From: Luscinia megarhynchos
Lineage: Eukaryota > Chordata > Aves > Passeriformes > Turdidae
Assembly (NCBI GenBank): GCA_034336665.1
Contig: CM067566.1
Span: forward strand, 27,124,330 to 27,188,329
Length of the DNA stretch: 64,000 nt
Direction of reading: 5' to 3'
Within the stretch, counting starts at the first letter, position 1. Each line of letters starts with the position of its first letter. The translations under genes were made by a program, and so were the position numbers. Below, one piece after another: positions 35,501 through 43,027 of this stretch. The notes below the pieces were generated by a model. That model saw only the letters and a program-made list of their open reading frames with translations. It was not told where the DNA came from and searched no databases.

Positions 35501-37080
35501 TGATTGCAACCAATAAATGCAAAGTGCTCTCCAAAGACGATATAATATAATGGATTCTCATTCCTCTTTTTCTTAATGGTCTTGCACCACCTTACAACTT
35601 TCAAATATATGTTGCCTGCATATTACCACCATTAATTATATCCAAATATACTTTACCAGTTTATTATTGTTCATAGTTATCACCAAACAATGAATGGTTC
35701 ATATTAAGAGGAATGCCATGAAATTCTCCTGAGTACAGTAATAAAGGAAAGACACTCCACAGAATAGTGAAGTAAAATGCATTTGAACTCTACACTAGTT
35801 AAAACTATCTCCAAAACAAGTGCATAAAAATAATTAATATATTTTTCATTGTTAGTGCTTGAATCTATGAATGTCTAAGATCATGTTCACTATAGTCCAT
35901 AAAAAAGAAATCAAAATTCGCCTCCTACCTTTTCATTTTCACTGTCATCTTTGTTCTTTTAGAGATCATTGTTGTTTTAGATTATGCCAGTTATGTGTTA
36001 CAGACCTGATTATTGACTGTATATCCCACCTGTTCTATATTGAGTAATAAATTGTAGTGAAAAGGGAAAGGATAGGGAGAGACAAAGAGTGATTGTTGTA
36101 GGAAATGCGTGTGCTGTGACACCTCATGAGTCTAACAGATTTTAACGTTTATTTTTGCTGGTAAATACATATGGCTTGTTCTAAGCTTGCTTTTGTTAAT
36201 AAAAACACAGGTTTCTTGAGAACTGAACTCAGCCTGGCATGAATCCACATTGTCAGCAATTTTTCTCTTCTGCGAATTTTTGGGCAAAGCAAAAAGTGGA
36301 AACTGTAGCAAATGAGATACTGACAGTGGGGATGAAACAGCAGATATGACTTTTGCTTTGCTGGTGAGCCCCAGGCATACCCTGTTATGTTGCAAAACAA
36401 CTTTTTGGCTGAGATGATGACAGAGAATGAGTATCATCAGTAGAGAATTGTCTTTACTCTTCCTTGCTTTACAGTGAGAGAGCAATAAAAAGTTCAGTTG
36501 CTATGCTTGGAGGCTACTATGTAGTGCACTATTTTTATCTAATATTTGTATCCCTAGTTTTAGCTATGTCAACTCTGTACCATATCTTACCAGAAAATAT
36601 CCCATTTTCATGAAGTGTGTATTTTTAAAGAAGGTGGTTTTTAACAACTGAATTCACATGCAATTGTTATGCATATCTTGCCTTTTAAACATATCAATTA
36701 CAGTAGAGTGATCTCAGCAGTACTGTTACCATCTTTCATCTTTCTTGTTTATTCCTCCTTGGGAGCTCACCAGAGTAAAGTGTACTCTGTAATTACTGTG
36801 GTGTTACAGCTGTCTCTCTCCAAGCTCATTTAATCTTCTCAAGAATTTTCTCTTCCTCCTCTTCCCACTTTTACTTTTGTAAATCATTTTAGCAATAGTC
36901 AATGGTACAGAGTTTTAAGTAATATGCTAATAGTTGATATTTGGGAATAACGGAAGAACACCTGAGAAGGCTAAAGCTAATTGCTACTTTTTATCCTAAT
37001 ATTAATTAGTAAAAAATATAATAGTTACCTTTATTTTGACATCTTTTTTTCTCCACAGAAGTGTGACCTTCAAGGAGTAA
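8442..37080 (+). CDS. CEP135: CEP135, centrosomal protein of 135 kDa (complete, 25 coding exons)
   Basis: CEP135 (the Bld10 homologue) is a long coiled-coil protein of the centriole cartwheel region. From the literature, its N-terminal part binds microtubules and CPAP/CENPJ and its C-terminal part binds SAS-6; human mutations cause primary microcephaly. Here 25 coding exons join in frame: 8442-8554, 9480-9670, 10183-10350, 11365-11506, 11909-11993, 12961-13089, 14247-14462, 15026-15091, 16043-16193, 17154-17347, 17790-17933, 18447-18590, 20853-20930, 21090-21241, 23062-23177, 23249-23403, 23863-23918, 24889-25057, 26930-27040, 28736-28921, 29797-30006, 30974-31176, 34736-34840, 35216-35362 and 37059-37080. 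Total 3453 bp, 1150 codons plus TAA. The start MSANAERRFVNLRKRLDQLG matches the conserved N-terminus; an in-frame ATG at 8433 adds only MFT and is less likely. Nearly the whole product is heptad-rich, broken by a proline-rich hinge at residues 155-200. No frameshift or internal stop was seen. Confidence 0.97.
9480..9670 (+). CDS. CEP135: CEP135 coding exon 2, residues 38-102
   Basis: Acceptor TTATCCTAG|T, donor AAAG|GTAATA. Begins (S)DLVHTTESLRRAKLRSGKTE and continues with ILEPYKIENARLTRENNDLH. This is part of the two-stranded coiled coil reported to be needed for microtubule binding. Confidence 0.95.
10183..10350 (+). CDS. CEP135: CEP135 coding exon 3, residues 102-158
   Basis: Acceptor CTCTCTTGAAG|AT, donor CCTG|GTGAGT. 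Encodes DLKASLKRVEHETSDLKFLN to QLQEKNLQAVVQTPG; continues the N-terminal coiled coil and ends at the proline hinge. Confidence 0.95.
11365..11506 (+). CDS. CEP135: CEP135 coding exon 4, residues 158-205
   Basis: Acceptor GGGCTTTTAG|GT, donor AATCG|GTGAGC. Encodes GGRKKSIPFRRQRMQIDQLV and the proline-rich YPVPQPEDPYIADLLQVADN, the most strongly conserved non-coiled segment. The upstream open frame from 11295 is intronic. Confidence 0.95.
11909..11993 (+). CDS. CEP135: CEP135 coding exon 5, residues 205-233
   Basis: Acceptor GCATTTCAG|AATTC, donor AAACAG|GTATGT. Encodes (R)IQELQSEVRELQEKLETSE and REIKNYSKQ. Too short to appear as a stand-alone open frame. Confidence 0.93.
12961..13089 (+). 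CDS. CEP135: CEP135 coding exon 6, residues 234-276
   Basis: Acceptor GTCCCTCAAAG|GTT, donor TTACAG|GTAATT. Encodes VEIRDKEIERLTLALGGGRS to KLISHLNLQ, 43 residues, the same length as I recall for the human exon. Confidence 0.94.
14247..14462 (+). CDS. CEP135: CEP135 coding exon 7, residues 277-348
   Basis: Acceptor TGTCTTTCAG|GTT, donor GCTAAG|GTAATC. Encodes VEYLQQRNKELENRIQDLLD and the well conserved EVVDLSNKNEELCQELNEID. Regular coiled coil. Confidence 0.96.
15026..15091 (+). CDS. CEP135: CEP135 coding exon 8, residues 349-370
   Basis: Acceptor GTTGATAG|AAA, donor AAATCA|GTAAGT. Encodes KEIERKVSEIQDLQETITRL plus KS; a 22-residue coiled-coil exon. Confidence 0.92.
16043..16193 (+). CDS. 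CEP135: CEP135 coding exon 9, residues 371-421
   Basis: Acceptor TTACATCAG|GAG, donor AAAAG|GTAAAT. Encodes ELCSCQKENERLNEELFGKT and LNQLQQEKQRLTEKTENLER. Confidence 0.95.
16510..17095 (-). mobile_element. CR1 LINE fragment (minus orientation), old
   Basis: Reverse-complement CR1 phrases in order: AAAACTTCCAGGGATGAAGA, CTCTCCAGCTCTTCTCAGGC, TTATCCACATCTTTCTTCTT, and GGGAGTAATCACATCCCTCA, then GATACAGCCCAAGGTGCTGT and TTTTCAGCAGGATTGCTGCC. It reaches further into the CR1 body than the other copies, including part of the ORF2 3' end, but is broken by stops and indels. It sits just before CEP135 coding exon 10. Confidence 0.85.
17154..17347 (+). CDS. CEP135: CEP135 coding exon 10, residues 421-485
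   Basis: Acceptor TTTTTTTCTTCCAG|AAC, donor GAGAAG|GTAAAG. Encodes EREFVLEIERMRLDYGIALG, then SPSRLDAFVRTLEDDRDYYK, and ends in the basic, proline-containing RPSPSRRNAEK, a break in the coil. A CR1 fragment ends about 60 bp upstream. Confidence 0.95.
17790..17933 (+). CDS. CEP135: CEP135 coding exon 11, residues 486-533
   Basis: Acceptor ATTACTTTTCAG|AGC, donor GAGCAG|GTAAGA. Encodes SEELKSVTRERDELRSVLDR and SNVKLLTAERNRLNVLYEQ. Confidence 0.95.
18447..18590 (+). CDS. CEP135: CEP135 coding exon 12, residues 534-581
   Basis: Acceptor ATCTTTTAAAG|GCC, donor TTGAAG|GTGAGC. Encodes AQSELNRLRREAKHKLVSQS and DFKILMAEKESLGEKLK. Confidence 0.95.
18720..19700 (+). mobile_element. Probable endogenous retrovirus 3' remnant with polypurine tract
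   Basis: Unlike its AT-rich surroundings, 18740-19520 has balanced composition and reads like the non-coding 3' internal part of an avian ERV. The clearest feature is a polypurine tract at 19524-19542 (a run of nine A, then AGGAGGGGGAG) followed at once by TG at 19543, the arrangement seen where an internal region meets a 3' LTR. No retroviral protein could be read; stop codons are frequent. The left edge is approximate, the LTR part beyond 19543 is degraded, and no 5' LTR was found. The family assignment rests on general resemblance and is uncertain. Confidence 0.45.
19779..19950 (+). mobile_element. CR1 LINE 3' end (plus orientation)
   Basis: Contains the CR1 3'-terminal phrases GGCAGCCCAGGAATGTGGTG, CACCAACCCTGGAAATGTTC and the terminal ATTCTGTGGTTCTATGA, which corresponds to the short 3' microsatellite of CR1 elements. 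Severely 5'-truncated. Confidence 0.85.
20853..20930 (+). CDS. CEP135: CEP135 coding exon 13, residues 582-607
   Basis: Acceptor TATTTCTCAG|ATG, donor CAAGGG|GTAAGT. Encodes MHQEAANHEKSKLQHDISEL plus ENNIQG. Less similar to the mammalian protein than the flanking exons, but frame and phase fit. Confidence 0.88.
21090..21241 (+). CDS. CEP135: CEP135 coding exon 14, residues 608-658
   Basis: Acceptor TTAAATTGCAG|CTT, donor CTTCA|GTAAGT. Encodes LQIEKCELRSTVSILKERIN to FKTEICSL plus a split glutamine. The G of the donor GTAAGT would extend the frame straight into TAA, which confirms the splice. Confidence 0.92.
21242..23061 (+). other. CEP135: CEP135 intron between coding exons 14 and 15
   Basis: 1.8 kb with no recognised repeat family. 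A 9-bp perfect palindrome with one central base lies at 22971-22989. Less AT-rich stretches at 21960-22100 and 22790-23000 could be old repeats, but I cannot name them. Confidence 0.7.
23062..23177 (+). CDS. CEP135: CEP135 coding exon 15, residues 658-697
   Basis: Acceptor AATTTTCCAG|GCT, donor AATAG|GTAATC. Encodes (Q)LLNDQLQKSVEDLQHRLSG and KKDELQTAHEEIKKQKEII. Confidence 0.93.
23249..23403 (+). CDS. CEP135: CEP135 coding exon 16, residues 697-748
   Basis: Only 71 bp after the previous exon. Acceptor TTGTTTTTAG|AT, donor AACAGG|GTATGT. Encodes (D)RLNQRSTSQDEAVSVLRST and the conserved DKEKDSLQETVDEKTERIAC. Confidence 0.95.
23863..23918 (+). CDS. CEP135: CEP135 coding exon 17, residues 749-767
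   Basis: A 56-bp exon. Acceptor TTTTTTTCAATAG|GAA, donor ACAGA|GTAAGT. Encodes EKTIAHLRLTLSELESST plus two bases of an aspartate codon. Confidence 0.9.
24889..25057 (+). CDS. CEP135: CEP135 coding exon 18, residues 767-823
   Basis: Acceptor TTCACTTGATAG|C, donor AACCAG|GTATTA. Encodes (D)QMQDMLSNRDREISSLHRQ and the highly conserved ENRRLQDDLATMARENQ. Confidence 0.96.
25058..26929 (+). other. CEP135: CEP135 intron between coding exons 18 and 19
   Basis: 1.9 kb, AT-rich. A short imperfect duplication of GATTAGGGTGTT occurs around 25567-25606. No named repeat or gene recognised. Confidence 0.7.
26930..27040 (+). CDS. CEP135: CEP135 coding exon 19, residues 824-860
   Basis: Acceptor CAATCTCTTTAG|GCA, donor TCAAAG|GTAAAA. 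Encodes AINTELEDAIREKEEMKTRV and HSYITEVSRFETLIASK. Confidence 0.95.
27041..28735 (+). other. CEP135: CEP135 intron between coding exons 19 and 20
   Basis: 1.7 kb, AT-rich, with no repeat family or gene recognised. Confidence 0.7.
28736..28921 (+). CDS. CEP135: CEP135 coding exon 20, residues 861-922
   Basis: Acceptor TGTTTCACTAG|GAA, donor CAAGGG|GTAAGA. Encodes EKENQDLLEKFRMLHTQAED to the conserved AHQAEGESSSIRLELLSVDT and RRHLRERVEFLEKEIQG. This is one of the best conserved parts of the protein. Confidence 0.97.
29797..30006 (+). CDS. CEP135: CEP135 coding exon 21, residues 923-992
   Basis: Acceptor GGTTTTGTTTAG|CAT, donor GAAAGG|GTAAGC. Encodes HIVAHQVYESQISSITKNMS and LTSVRELCVKLEAGKDLVAR. 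It lies in the C-terminal region that contacts SAS-6 in other species. Confidence 0.96.
30248..30272. repeat. (TA)n microsatellite
   Basis: About 12 uninterrupted TA units in the intron between coding exons 21 and 22. Confidence 0.95.
30974..31176 (+). CDS. CEP135: CEP135 coding exon 22, residues 993-1060
   Basis: Acceptor GTTCCTTAG|GTT, donor AAACT|GTAAGT. Encodes VLGELEDMKSEVELLKKQLS and the conserved LTSQDKDTEIQLLKDKLTLA. Confidence 0.96.
31177..34735 (+). other. CEP135: CEP135 intron between coding exons 22 and 23
   Basis: At 3.6 kb the largest intron between coding exons. It contains a short CR1 scrap (31900-31965) and an AT-only stretch at 32587-32608. Open frames such as 33623-33889 have no recognised homology and no matching splice phase. 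Confidence 0.75.
31900..31965 (-). mobile_element. CR1 3' scrap (minus orientation)
   Basis: TTAGAATTATTTGGGTTGAA followed by AAAGACCTTTAAGATCATCA matches the start of a reverse-complemented CR1 3' end; the rest has decayed. Confidence 0.6.
34736..34840 (+). CDS. CEP135: CEP135 coding exon 23, residues 1060-1095
   Basis: Acceptor TTTTTTTTAG|AAGC, donor GAAAG|GTAAGA. Encodes (L)SSNNREVSMLRSKVAQMQT and DCDVLKRKLTTERFE. Confidence 0.94.
35216..35362 (+). CDS. CEP135: CEP135 coding exon 24, residues 1095-1144
   Basis: Acceptor TTTGTTGCAG|GGA, donor GAAAA|GTAAGG. Encodes (R)ERAIQEMRRHGLSTSSLRA, then a Ser/Pro-rich tail with LTSTLRSPSPSPERSAG. Unlike every other CEP135 exon it is very GC- and CpG-rich, as is the 80 bp before it. 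It ends the coiled coil and begins a probably disordered C-terminal tail. Confidence 0.93.
35363..37058 (+). other. CEP135: CEP135 last intron
   Basis: 1.7 kb of AT-rich sequence; no repeat family or gene recognised. The open frames on the minus strand at 36132-36485 are chance. Confidence 0.75.
37059..37080 (+). CDS. CEP135: CEP135 last coding exon, residues 1144-1150 and stop
   Basis: Acceptor TTTTTTTCTCCACAG|A completes a lysine codon and adds SVTFKE before TAA at 37078-37080. Reading phase fits the previous donor exactly. The exon is tiny, so it rests on the strong acceptor, the phase, and the good polyadenylation signals downstream. The alternative, reading through the previous donor, would hit TAA at once. 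Confidence 0.8.
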
Positions 37081-37745
37081 CCAGTACTTGAGTAGCTGAA
37101 GGATTACCTTGTTACAAGGACTATTTTTATAAATTATTAATACTGTCTTGTATTTTACCTCTGTTTTCTACAAATCACTGATTACCTTCGAAACCTCTGA
37201 GAACGGGTGAAGTGATCAACTTTGCAAAATTCTGCTTTCCCAATTGGCAGGAGTGATTGACTCTTTGCTGGCTGTTTGACAGGTTTTCTATCGAGCCTGG
37301 CTGAGTTTTGTTACTACTTTGGAAACATAGTAATTACAAGAAGGAAATGAATACTTGATTTGACAATCTCTCATTTTTATTTTACTATTTTATTTGTTTT
37401 CTTATCTCATATGATTGAAGAAGTTTATTCATCTTAATTTGAGCTAACATAGAATAACATCACCAACTGTGTTAAAAATGCTGAGCCAGTGTATGTTTTC
37501 CACTCATGATGATTTGCTATGTTTGTACTTCTAACAAGTGTTTTCTGTTTTCAGGTTATTCTTTATGGTATTTAAAAGTACTGATTATCTATTTTGTGAA
37601 TGCATTTTGTTTACCTTTTTTTAATAAAAAATATGCATCAGTTATTCTTAATTACTGTTTTGGTCAATCTCCTTTTGTTTAACTTTTGTGTGAAATTGCA
37701 TTTTAAATATCTCCATATTTAATAAAAACTGAAGAGAAAATTTTT
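37081..37745 (+). other. CEP135: CEP135 3' UTR with two polyadenylation signals
   Basis: AT-rich UTR with AATAAA at 37623-37628 and again at 37721-37726. Either may be used, giving UTRs of about 560 or 660 bases. Confidence 0.7.
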
Positions 37746-37936
37746 AAAGATGTATTGAAGTACTTTAAATATTTTAAAAGTATCAAAGTATTTTATATTC
37801 AAACTTCTGAATCATATTTGGAGACGTTTTCCAAATTTTGATTTTAAAAGTTCAGAGCAACACCTGGAATCATTCACACAGTTAAGCTCAAGCTGTTGGG
37901 GAGGTGACACAGGACTTTATGCTGTGACGTACATAT

Positions 37937-37982
37937 TAGGTAAGTGAAGTGAGAACTAATAGGTAAATGAAGTGAGAACTAA
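37937..37982. repeat. 23-bp tandem duplication
   Basis: Two adjacent copies of a 23-bp unit beginning TAGGTAA and ending AGAACTAA, differing at one base (G/A at unit position 8). Confidence 0.95.
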
Positions 37983-38076
37983 TCTTGAAAATAGCTAGTG
38001 TATTTAGCAGAGAAGCATTTCAAACTTAGGCTTTGAAGTAAGGTGCAGTTAGGAGCATACAGTTTTCTAATAGTTA

Positions 38077-38096
38077 CATGCCACCAGGGTGGCATG
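38077..38096. repeat. Perfect 9-bp inverted repeat, 2-bp spacer
   Basis: CATGCCACC, AG, GGTGGCATG. Exact reverse-complement arms. Confidence 0.95.
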
Positions 38097-38735
38097 GTGA
38101 GTATCCGTAAGAATTATGCAGAGCACTAGAAATGGGAGGATGCATTGCTGCACATCCTTGCACTGGCCAAAAGGTCCTGTTCTGCTTGCCTAACATCCAG
38201 TAAAAAACAGATTACCAGCTAACATTACAATCATCTCTAAGGTGCATGCAGCATATTAAATAACATGGGGAAAAAACATCTTTTTTGCTCTTAGATTTTA
38301 TCTAGTTTGCCACAAGATGTTCCAGTAAAAAAAAAAAAATGAAGACTATTGTGTTAACTGGAAATATTGGATTATATATTAAATTTTACTGATTAAAACC
38401 AGCTCAGAACACCAATTCAGAAGTACCTGAAAATACTTATATCACTTTAGGTTTCTCAGGAACTGTGTATTCATCTTATACATTTTACCTTCTAGGTGTT
38501 TCATTTGCCAGTTACAGGAATGAAGAGGTTGTTGTCTCTAACTGCTACTTACCTGTTAATACTGTTTGTAATTAAGTAGTAGTTTCCACTGATGCTAATT
38601 GGTGTTAATTATTCAGGTTGATTTAGTAAGAAGGAGAAAACTCATGTCCTGCTCTTGATGTCTTCAGTGGTGACTTTTAAACATCCTATTTTGTAAATAA
38701 GCTCTTTTAAATTAGAATTGCTTTTTTAAAAGCTG

Positions 38736-38766
38736 CTGTTTCACTTTATTGAAAACAGTGAAACAG
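38736..38766. repeat. 10-bp inverted repeat, 11-bp spacer
   Basis: CTGTTTCACT at 38736-38745 pairs exactly with AGTGAAACAG at 38757-38766, just before an A-run. Confidence 0.9.
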
Positions 38767-40322
38767 TTAAAAAAAAAAAAGTGTATTTAATCTTACTGAA
38801 AAATGCATATTTTGGTATTACAATTAAAACCATAACACTTCAATTAATAGTAATTCCTACATGGATATATCAATTACAAAGAATTAGGACCTCACTGAAC
38901 ATAGGTGTTTTAATAAATTATATTATTTCAGTGACCAAAGCCTGTGCAGATTTCCAGTGTGAAAACAGTACTAATATTTAGACTGTAGTATAGCTGTCAA
39001 TTTGCCTTCTTGTTACTATAATTTTATATACATTTTTATAAGCAACTAGAGCAACTAGAGCAAACAACTTTGTTTTTAAATGGAATATTTCAATTAATGT
39101 AGTAGAAAACAAGCACAAATTTGTGGAAGATTTGAATCTGTGGAGTACTGCATATATCATGTAGGAAACAAGCCTTATGTGGGCAGGATGTTAATGTGGC
39201 TCACCTGGACTCTGCTCCAAGAGGCTTCCATGCTGTTCTCGCCTTCTGGGAGATCAAAAGCACCCTTGGCTGCAGGGGGAGTGTGGTAGACATGAAATCG
39301 TGATAAAACTCAAGTTGTCTGTCTTATTATCTGCAGTTGGGGAGGGAGGGGAATAGCTTTAGAGAAATAATAAAGGAGAAGCAATAATCATTGGGGCTGT
39401 TTTTCTATAAAGCAGTGAAAGTCTAGCATCAGAAGCAAGGGAATCTAGAGATAATAAACGGACAGATGTTTTCAGTTTATTAAAACCTAAATTTCTCAAT
39501 TAAATATCAATATGCTTTTGAGAATTTCTTAGGATTAGTTGGTTTTGGGATTTTTGTGTCTTACTTATTTCCCTAAAATTTAGGTAATTAACCTAAAGAT
39601 AAGTAAGTAATTCTAGATGGAAAGTCCAGTTTGTTCCTTTTTTTTGTTACCTTCAATCTGAGAAACACTAATATTCCTCTGTGATGCTAATTAAAAAAAA
39701 AAAAAAAGATTAAGATGAGGGATTCAGTCTTCCAATTTAAAATATTTTATATAGAAATTGATGTATATATAGCAGCCTGACCTAGGCAAATGCTGTTATT
39801 CCCTAATGAAACCTGCAGATTTTGGGGGTATTTAAATCATTCATTGGTATAGAACTTTGTCTTTGCTAGCAGTGTAAGAAGCCAGGGGTGTGTGGTTTTG
39901 GTACCCTAGTTTTGCAACTTTATATAGAAATATTCCAGTTTCATTTCATCCTCTGGCCCTTCGTAGGCCACACAAAGATTGTAGTAGCTGCAGCAACATT
40001 AATTCCTGGACCTAAAGCCTTACCATTCACCCTGCAGTATAAATGGTGTGAAATAGAGAGAAAGTCTTGCTGCTGTGCAAGCACTGATCAGCAATAGCTG
40101 AATGGTGTCAGGGCTGCTGTGTTACTGCAGGGCTTTAGCTGCAGAGGCAAAGAACCAGCCCGTCCATCTCCTGTCAGGCTGCAGGGTTTTCTCTGCCACA
40201 GTGTAGCAGCAGAGCTGGCGCAGGGGGCTCCAGCAGGTTCCCTGCACAGCGGCAGCCCCTGCCCAATATGGGCTGTAGGCACGGCTTGCCCAAGGTAACC
40301 AACTCCCTGTCCCAGGTTACAA

Positions 40323-40873
40323 TGTAAAGATGTGCCCAAAAGTATGTATCACCATCTGCTGAAACCAGATGGGGCAGTGATTCTTACCTCTGCGGGAGAT
40401 ATCCTTTGCTAATGGGCCATCTGTTAAAAACCCGGTGGGGCAATGTTCTTTATCTTTCCCACAACCCGCCCTTCCTCCAGAGGATATCTTCTGTTAGTGG
40501 GCCACTGAGTCCCACTGCATGACTGATAAAATTACATCATCCCATTGGGAGATGCTCCACCCAGGGGGAGGAGCCAAACATTTCCTACCCAGATAAAAAC
40601 TGAGATTTGAAACACCAAGGCAGCCTTTAACCACTGGCTTCCAGAGGACAAGAGCTACCAAACCTTTCTACAGGATCACTACTTCAACAAGACCACTTCA
40701 TCTGGACTGCTACCACCACCCTAACTAGTGGGGTGTCAGGTTGTATTCTGACTCTGTCCGTGGTTTTTCTTTTGTACTATTGCACGTATTTTATTTTTCT
40801 CTTTTTTCCTATTAAATTGTACTTCTGACTTAGAGTCTCTCACTGGTGCTTATCCAGCTGTGGTGAAATTGAC
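40323..40873 (+). mobile_element. Solo LTR of a second passerine-type ERV family
   Basis: A roughly 550-bp unit unlike the LTR at 5093. It starts TGTAAAGATG and contains phrases seen in common songbird LTRs: CACCATCTGCTGAAACCAGA, AGGATATCTTCTGTTAGTGG, CATCATCCCATTGGGAG and GGTGTCAGGTTGTATTCTGA. CAGATAAAAACTGAG near 40590 may be the TATA region and ATTAAA at 40811-40816 the polyadenylation signal. No internal region adjoins it. The 3' end is approximate, because I could not see a clean CA end or target-site duplication. Confidence 0.75.
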
Positions 40874-42950
40874 CCTAATCCTTATTACCTATATTATGAT
40901 CTTTGATATTTTAAAAATTGCAAGTATAAAAATAATTGCCATTGTTTTGTCTCTATATTACTGATTTCTATGTTAGAGCTTGGGTGAGTTTTGGAATTTG
41001 TCGTGGTGGTGCCTCTCCCACCTGTGTGTGCTGCAAGCTCAAATTATCCAAGTAGAACTGCCCCACCAGTGCTGTCAGTGGTGTGTCCTTACCATTTCAA
41101 GGTGATGGCACAGTAATTAAACTAAGTAGAATGGCATGATAGCAAATGGAGGGAAGGGAAAAAAATGAGATTATCAGTAGCTTCTTCTCAGTTTAAATAC
41201 TCCTTAGCAGGAATGGCTGTATTTTCATTAATGCAAACACTGAAAGGAATTTCAGCATGATTACTCAGCTATGAGTCAGTCAAAATCTGCAGGAGCAGAT
41301 ACTGCTCTTTGGGGAGATTTTCACTGAGCTTCTAGTCTAAAGGAGCATGTTGACATCTGAACTTGGTTTTATTTGAAAAGACATGTGTGGGTTGCTGGAC
41401 TATAGCTGTGCCTGCAATTTATCTGTACCCATTTGCTTTGCATAAATACATAAAGATGTGTATGGAAAGCACTCTAGGCTTGCTGCTGGCTTTTACATGG
41501 CGTCTTTGTGCCACCTAGTGGACCTGGGTCTTTTTCCAGCGACCATGGCACATCCTGGAAAGATTCAGGTTTCTCCACAGAAATTCTAGATTTTTAATAT
41601 TTCTGTAATAAGATATAATGAACTCAAAGTACAAGACTTGCTAATAAAGCTACACGTGCCTGAAGCCCATTCATCATTTTGCTGCTGAGATCTGTGATTG
41701 CATTGCTTTCCAGAAATTGTCAGTTCTTGAGAAAATAAATTTTTTTTACATATTTCCTGCTCCAGTAAAGTGAAAATTTGACATTTGCCAACAAAGGTCT
41801 GATGTAATTGAGCAATTCGACTGATCTGAAGGAACTGGCAAAAGTTGGATTCACCTCTTTCCTGGTGGCTGCTTTTGAAGTTGTCAATCTCTGCCACCCA
41901 ATTTTACCTCTTAAAAATGTGTAAGTGCTGCAGAGAGCAGTAAAGCCAAACACAGCAAAACCCCTGAATCTTTTGGAAGATTGCTACAAAATTCAGCTCT
42001 GGTAATCAAGGTGCTTTTTATCTATACACTTTGGATATAAATTCATATATGCAATACCTAATGTTAAAGGTAGCAGTCAATGTACTTAACAACCACCTAA
42101 AGAGACCTGGTGCATGAGCTTAAACTTCTGAATTATCAGTGCCCTGTAGATTGTGGCTTTAGCTGTGATGGGAACAGGGAACAGATTGTGCCTGCCAGGG
42201 CTTGTATGACTAGTCATCTCTAGAAGATGGCAGGTGAAAAGGGGATTTATAGCAATTAATGTTTATTTCAGAGTCATAGACTAGGTTTTTTCACAAATAT
42301 CACTTTGATGCAGGAATTCTCTGAACAACAGCTCACTAAGGAGTAGGAGAACGTCTGTTAATGCCAACCTAAACTTATATTCTTCCTTTAAAACCTCTGG
42401 TATCGGGCACAGTCAGAGACAAAAAAAAACAAAGGTAAGATAGCTAAGATAGCTCTTTGGTCCAGCCCAGCATGGGTCTTACAGATTCATCTCCTTTTGA
42501 GAATATCAGAAGGACCACTTCTGACTGGGCCAAAAAATTAAGGAGCAGACAAAAGCTAAACTGCAAGGCCTATTTCTGCAGGGACCATCTGAATCTGGAG
42601 AGCTGGCTGACAAAACATATCTTTGTCAGTGGTGGAGGATCATGAATTAAGTGATCAGTTTTGGTTCCAAAAGTGGAAGAGTCTGGATGGGACTAAGTGC
42701 AGCACGTGCTTTTATGATGTTCTGCCTGGGAAACTCAGGAAACAGGTGTCCAGCACAGCTAAAATCTTGCAGTAGAGAGCTGAATTGGAAGAGTGGGACC
42801 CCAGAAGAGCTGATACAAATACCGGATTTAAGGCTGTGAGAAAGAAGGGAAGCTGATATCTGCGATTCTGTGTTGGGGGAGAGGTGGTTTTGTTTCTTGC
42901 AGTTCCTCCTATTTTTTCACTCCTCGGGCAGTGCAACGGTGCTGGGTCCC
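40874..42950. other. Intergenic region upstream of the second CpG island
   Basis: Mixed-composition sequence with a perfect-consensus CTCF-type motif at 41508-41521. No coding exon or repeat family recognised; small open frames look random. Confidence 0.6.
41508..41521 (-). promoter_or_regulatory. Candidate CTCF binding site
   Basis: The minus strand reads CCACTAGGTGGCAC, matching all 14 positions of the core consensus CCASYAGRKGGCRS. It lies between CEP135 and the next CpG-island promoter, in sequence with no recognised transposon. Confidence 0.65.
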
Positions 42951-43027
42951 AGTGAGTGCAGATAAACCCAGCTTTACCCCATCCTTGCCAACTCCAGTGG
43001 CTGAGTGCCACTCGCTGTGGGGCGCAG

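Larger units (their letters stand above)
37746..40320. other. CEP135 downstream intergenic region, left part
   Basis: Mostly AT-rich. Contains a 23-bp tandem duplication (37937-37982), a palindrome (38077-38096), a 10-bp-arm hairpin (38736-38766) and short A/T runs. No gene recognised. The stretch 40080-40320 is more GC-rich and of unknown origin. Confidence 0.65.
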
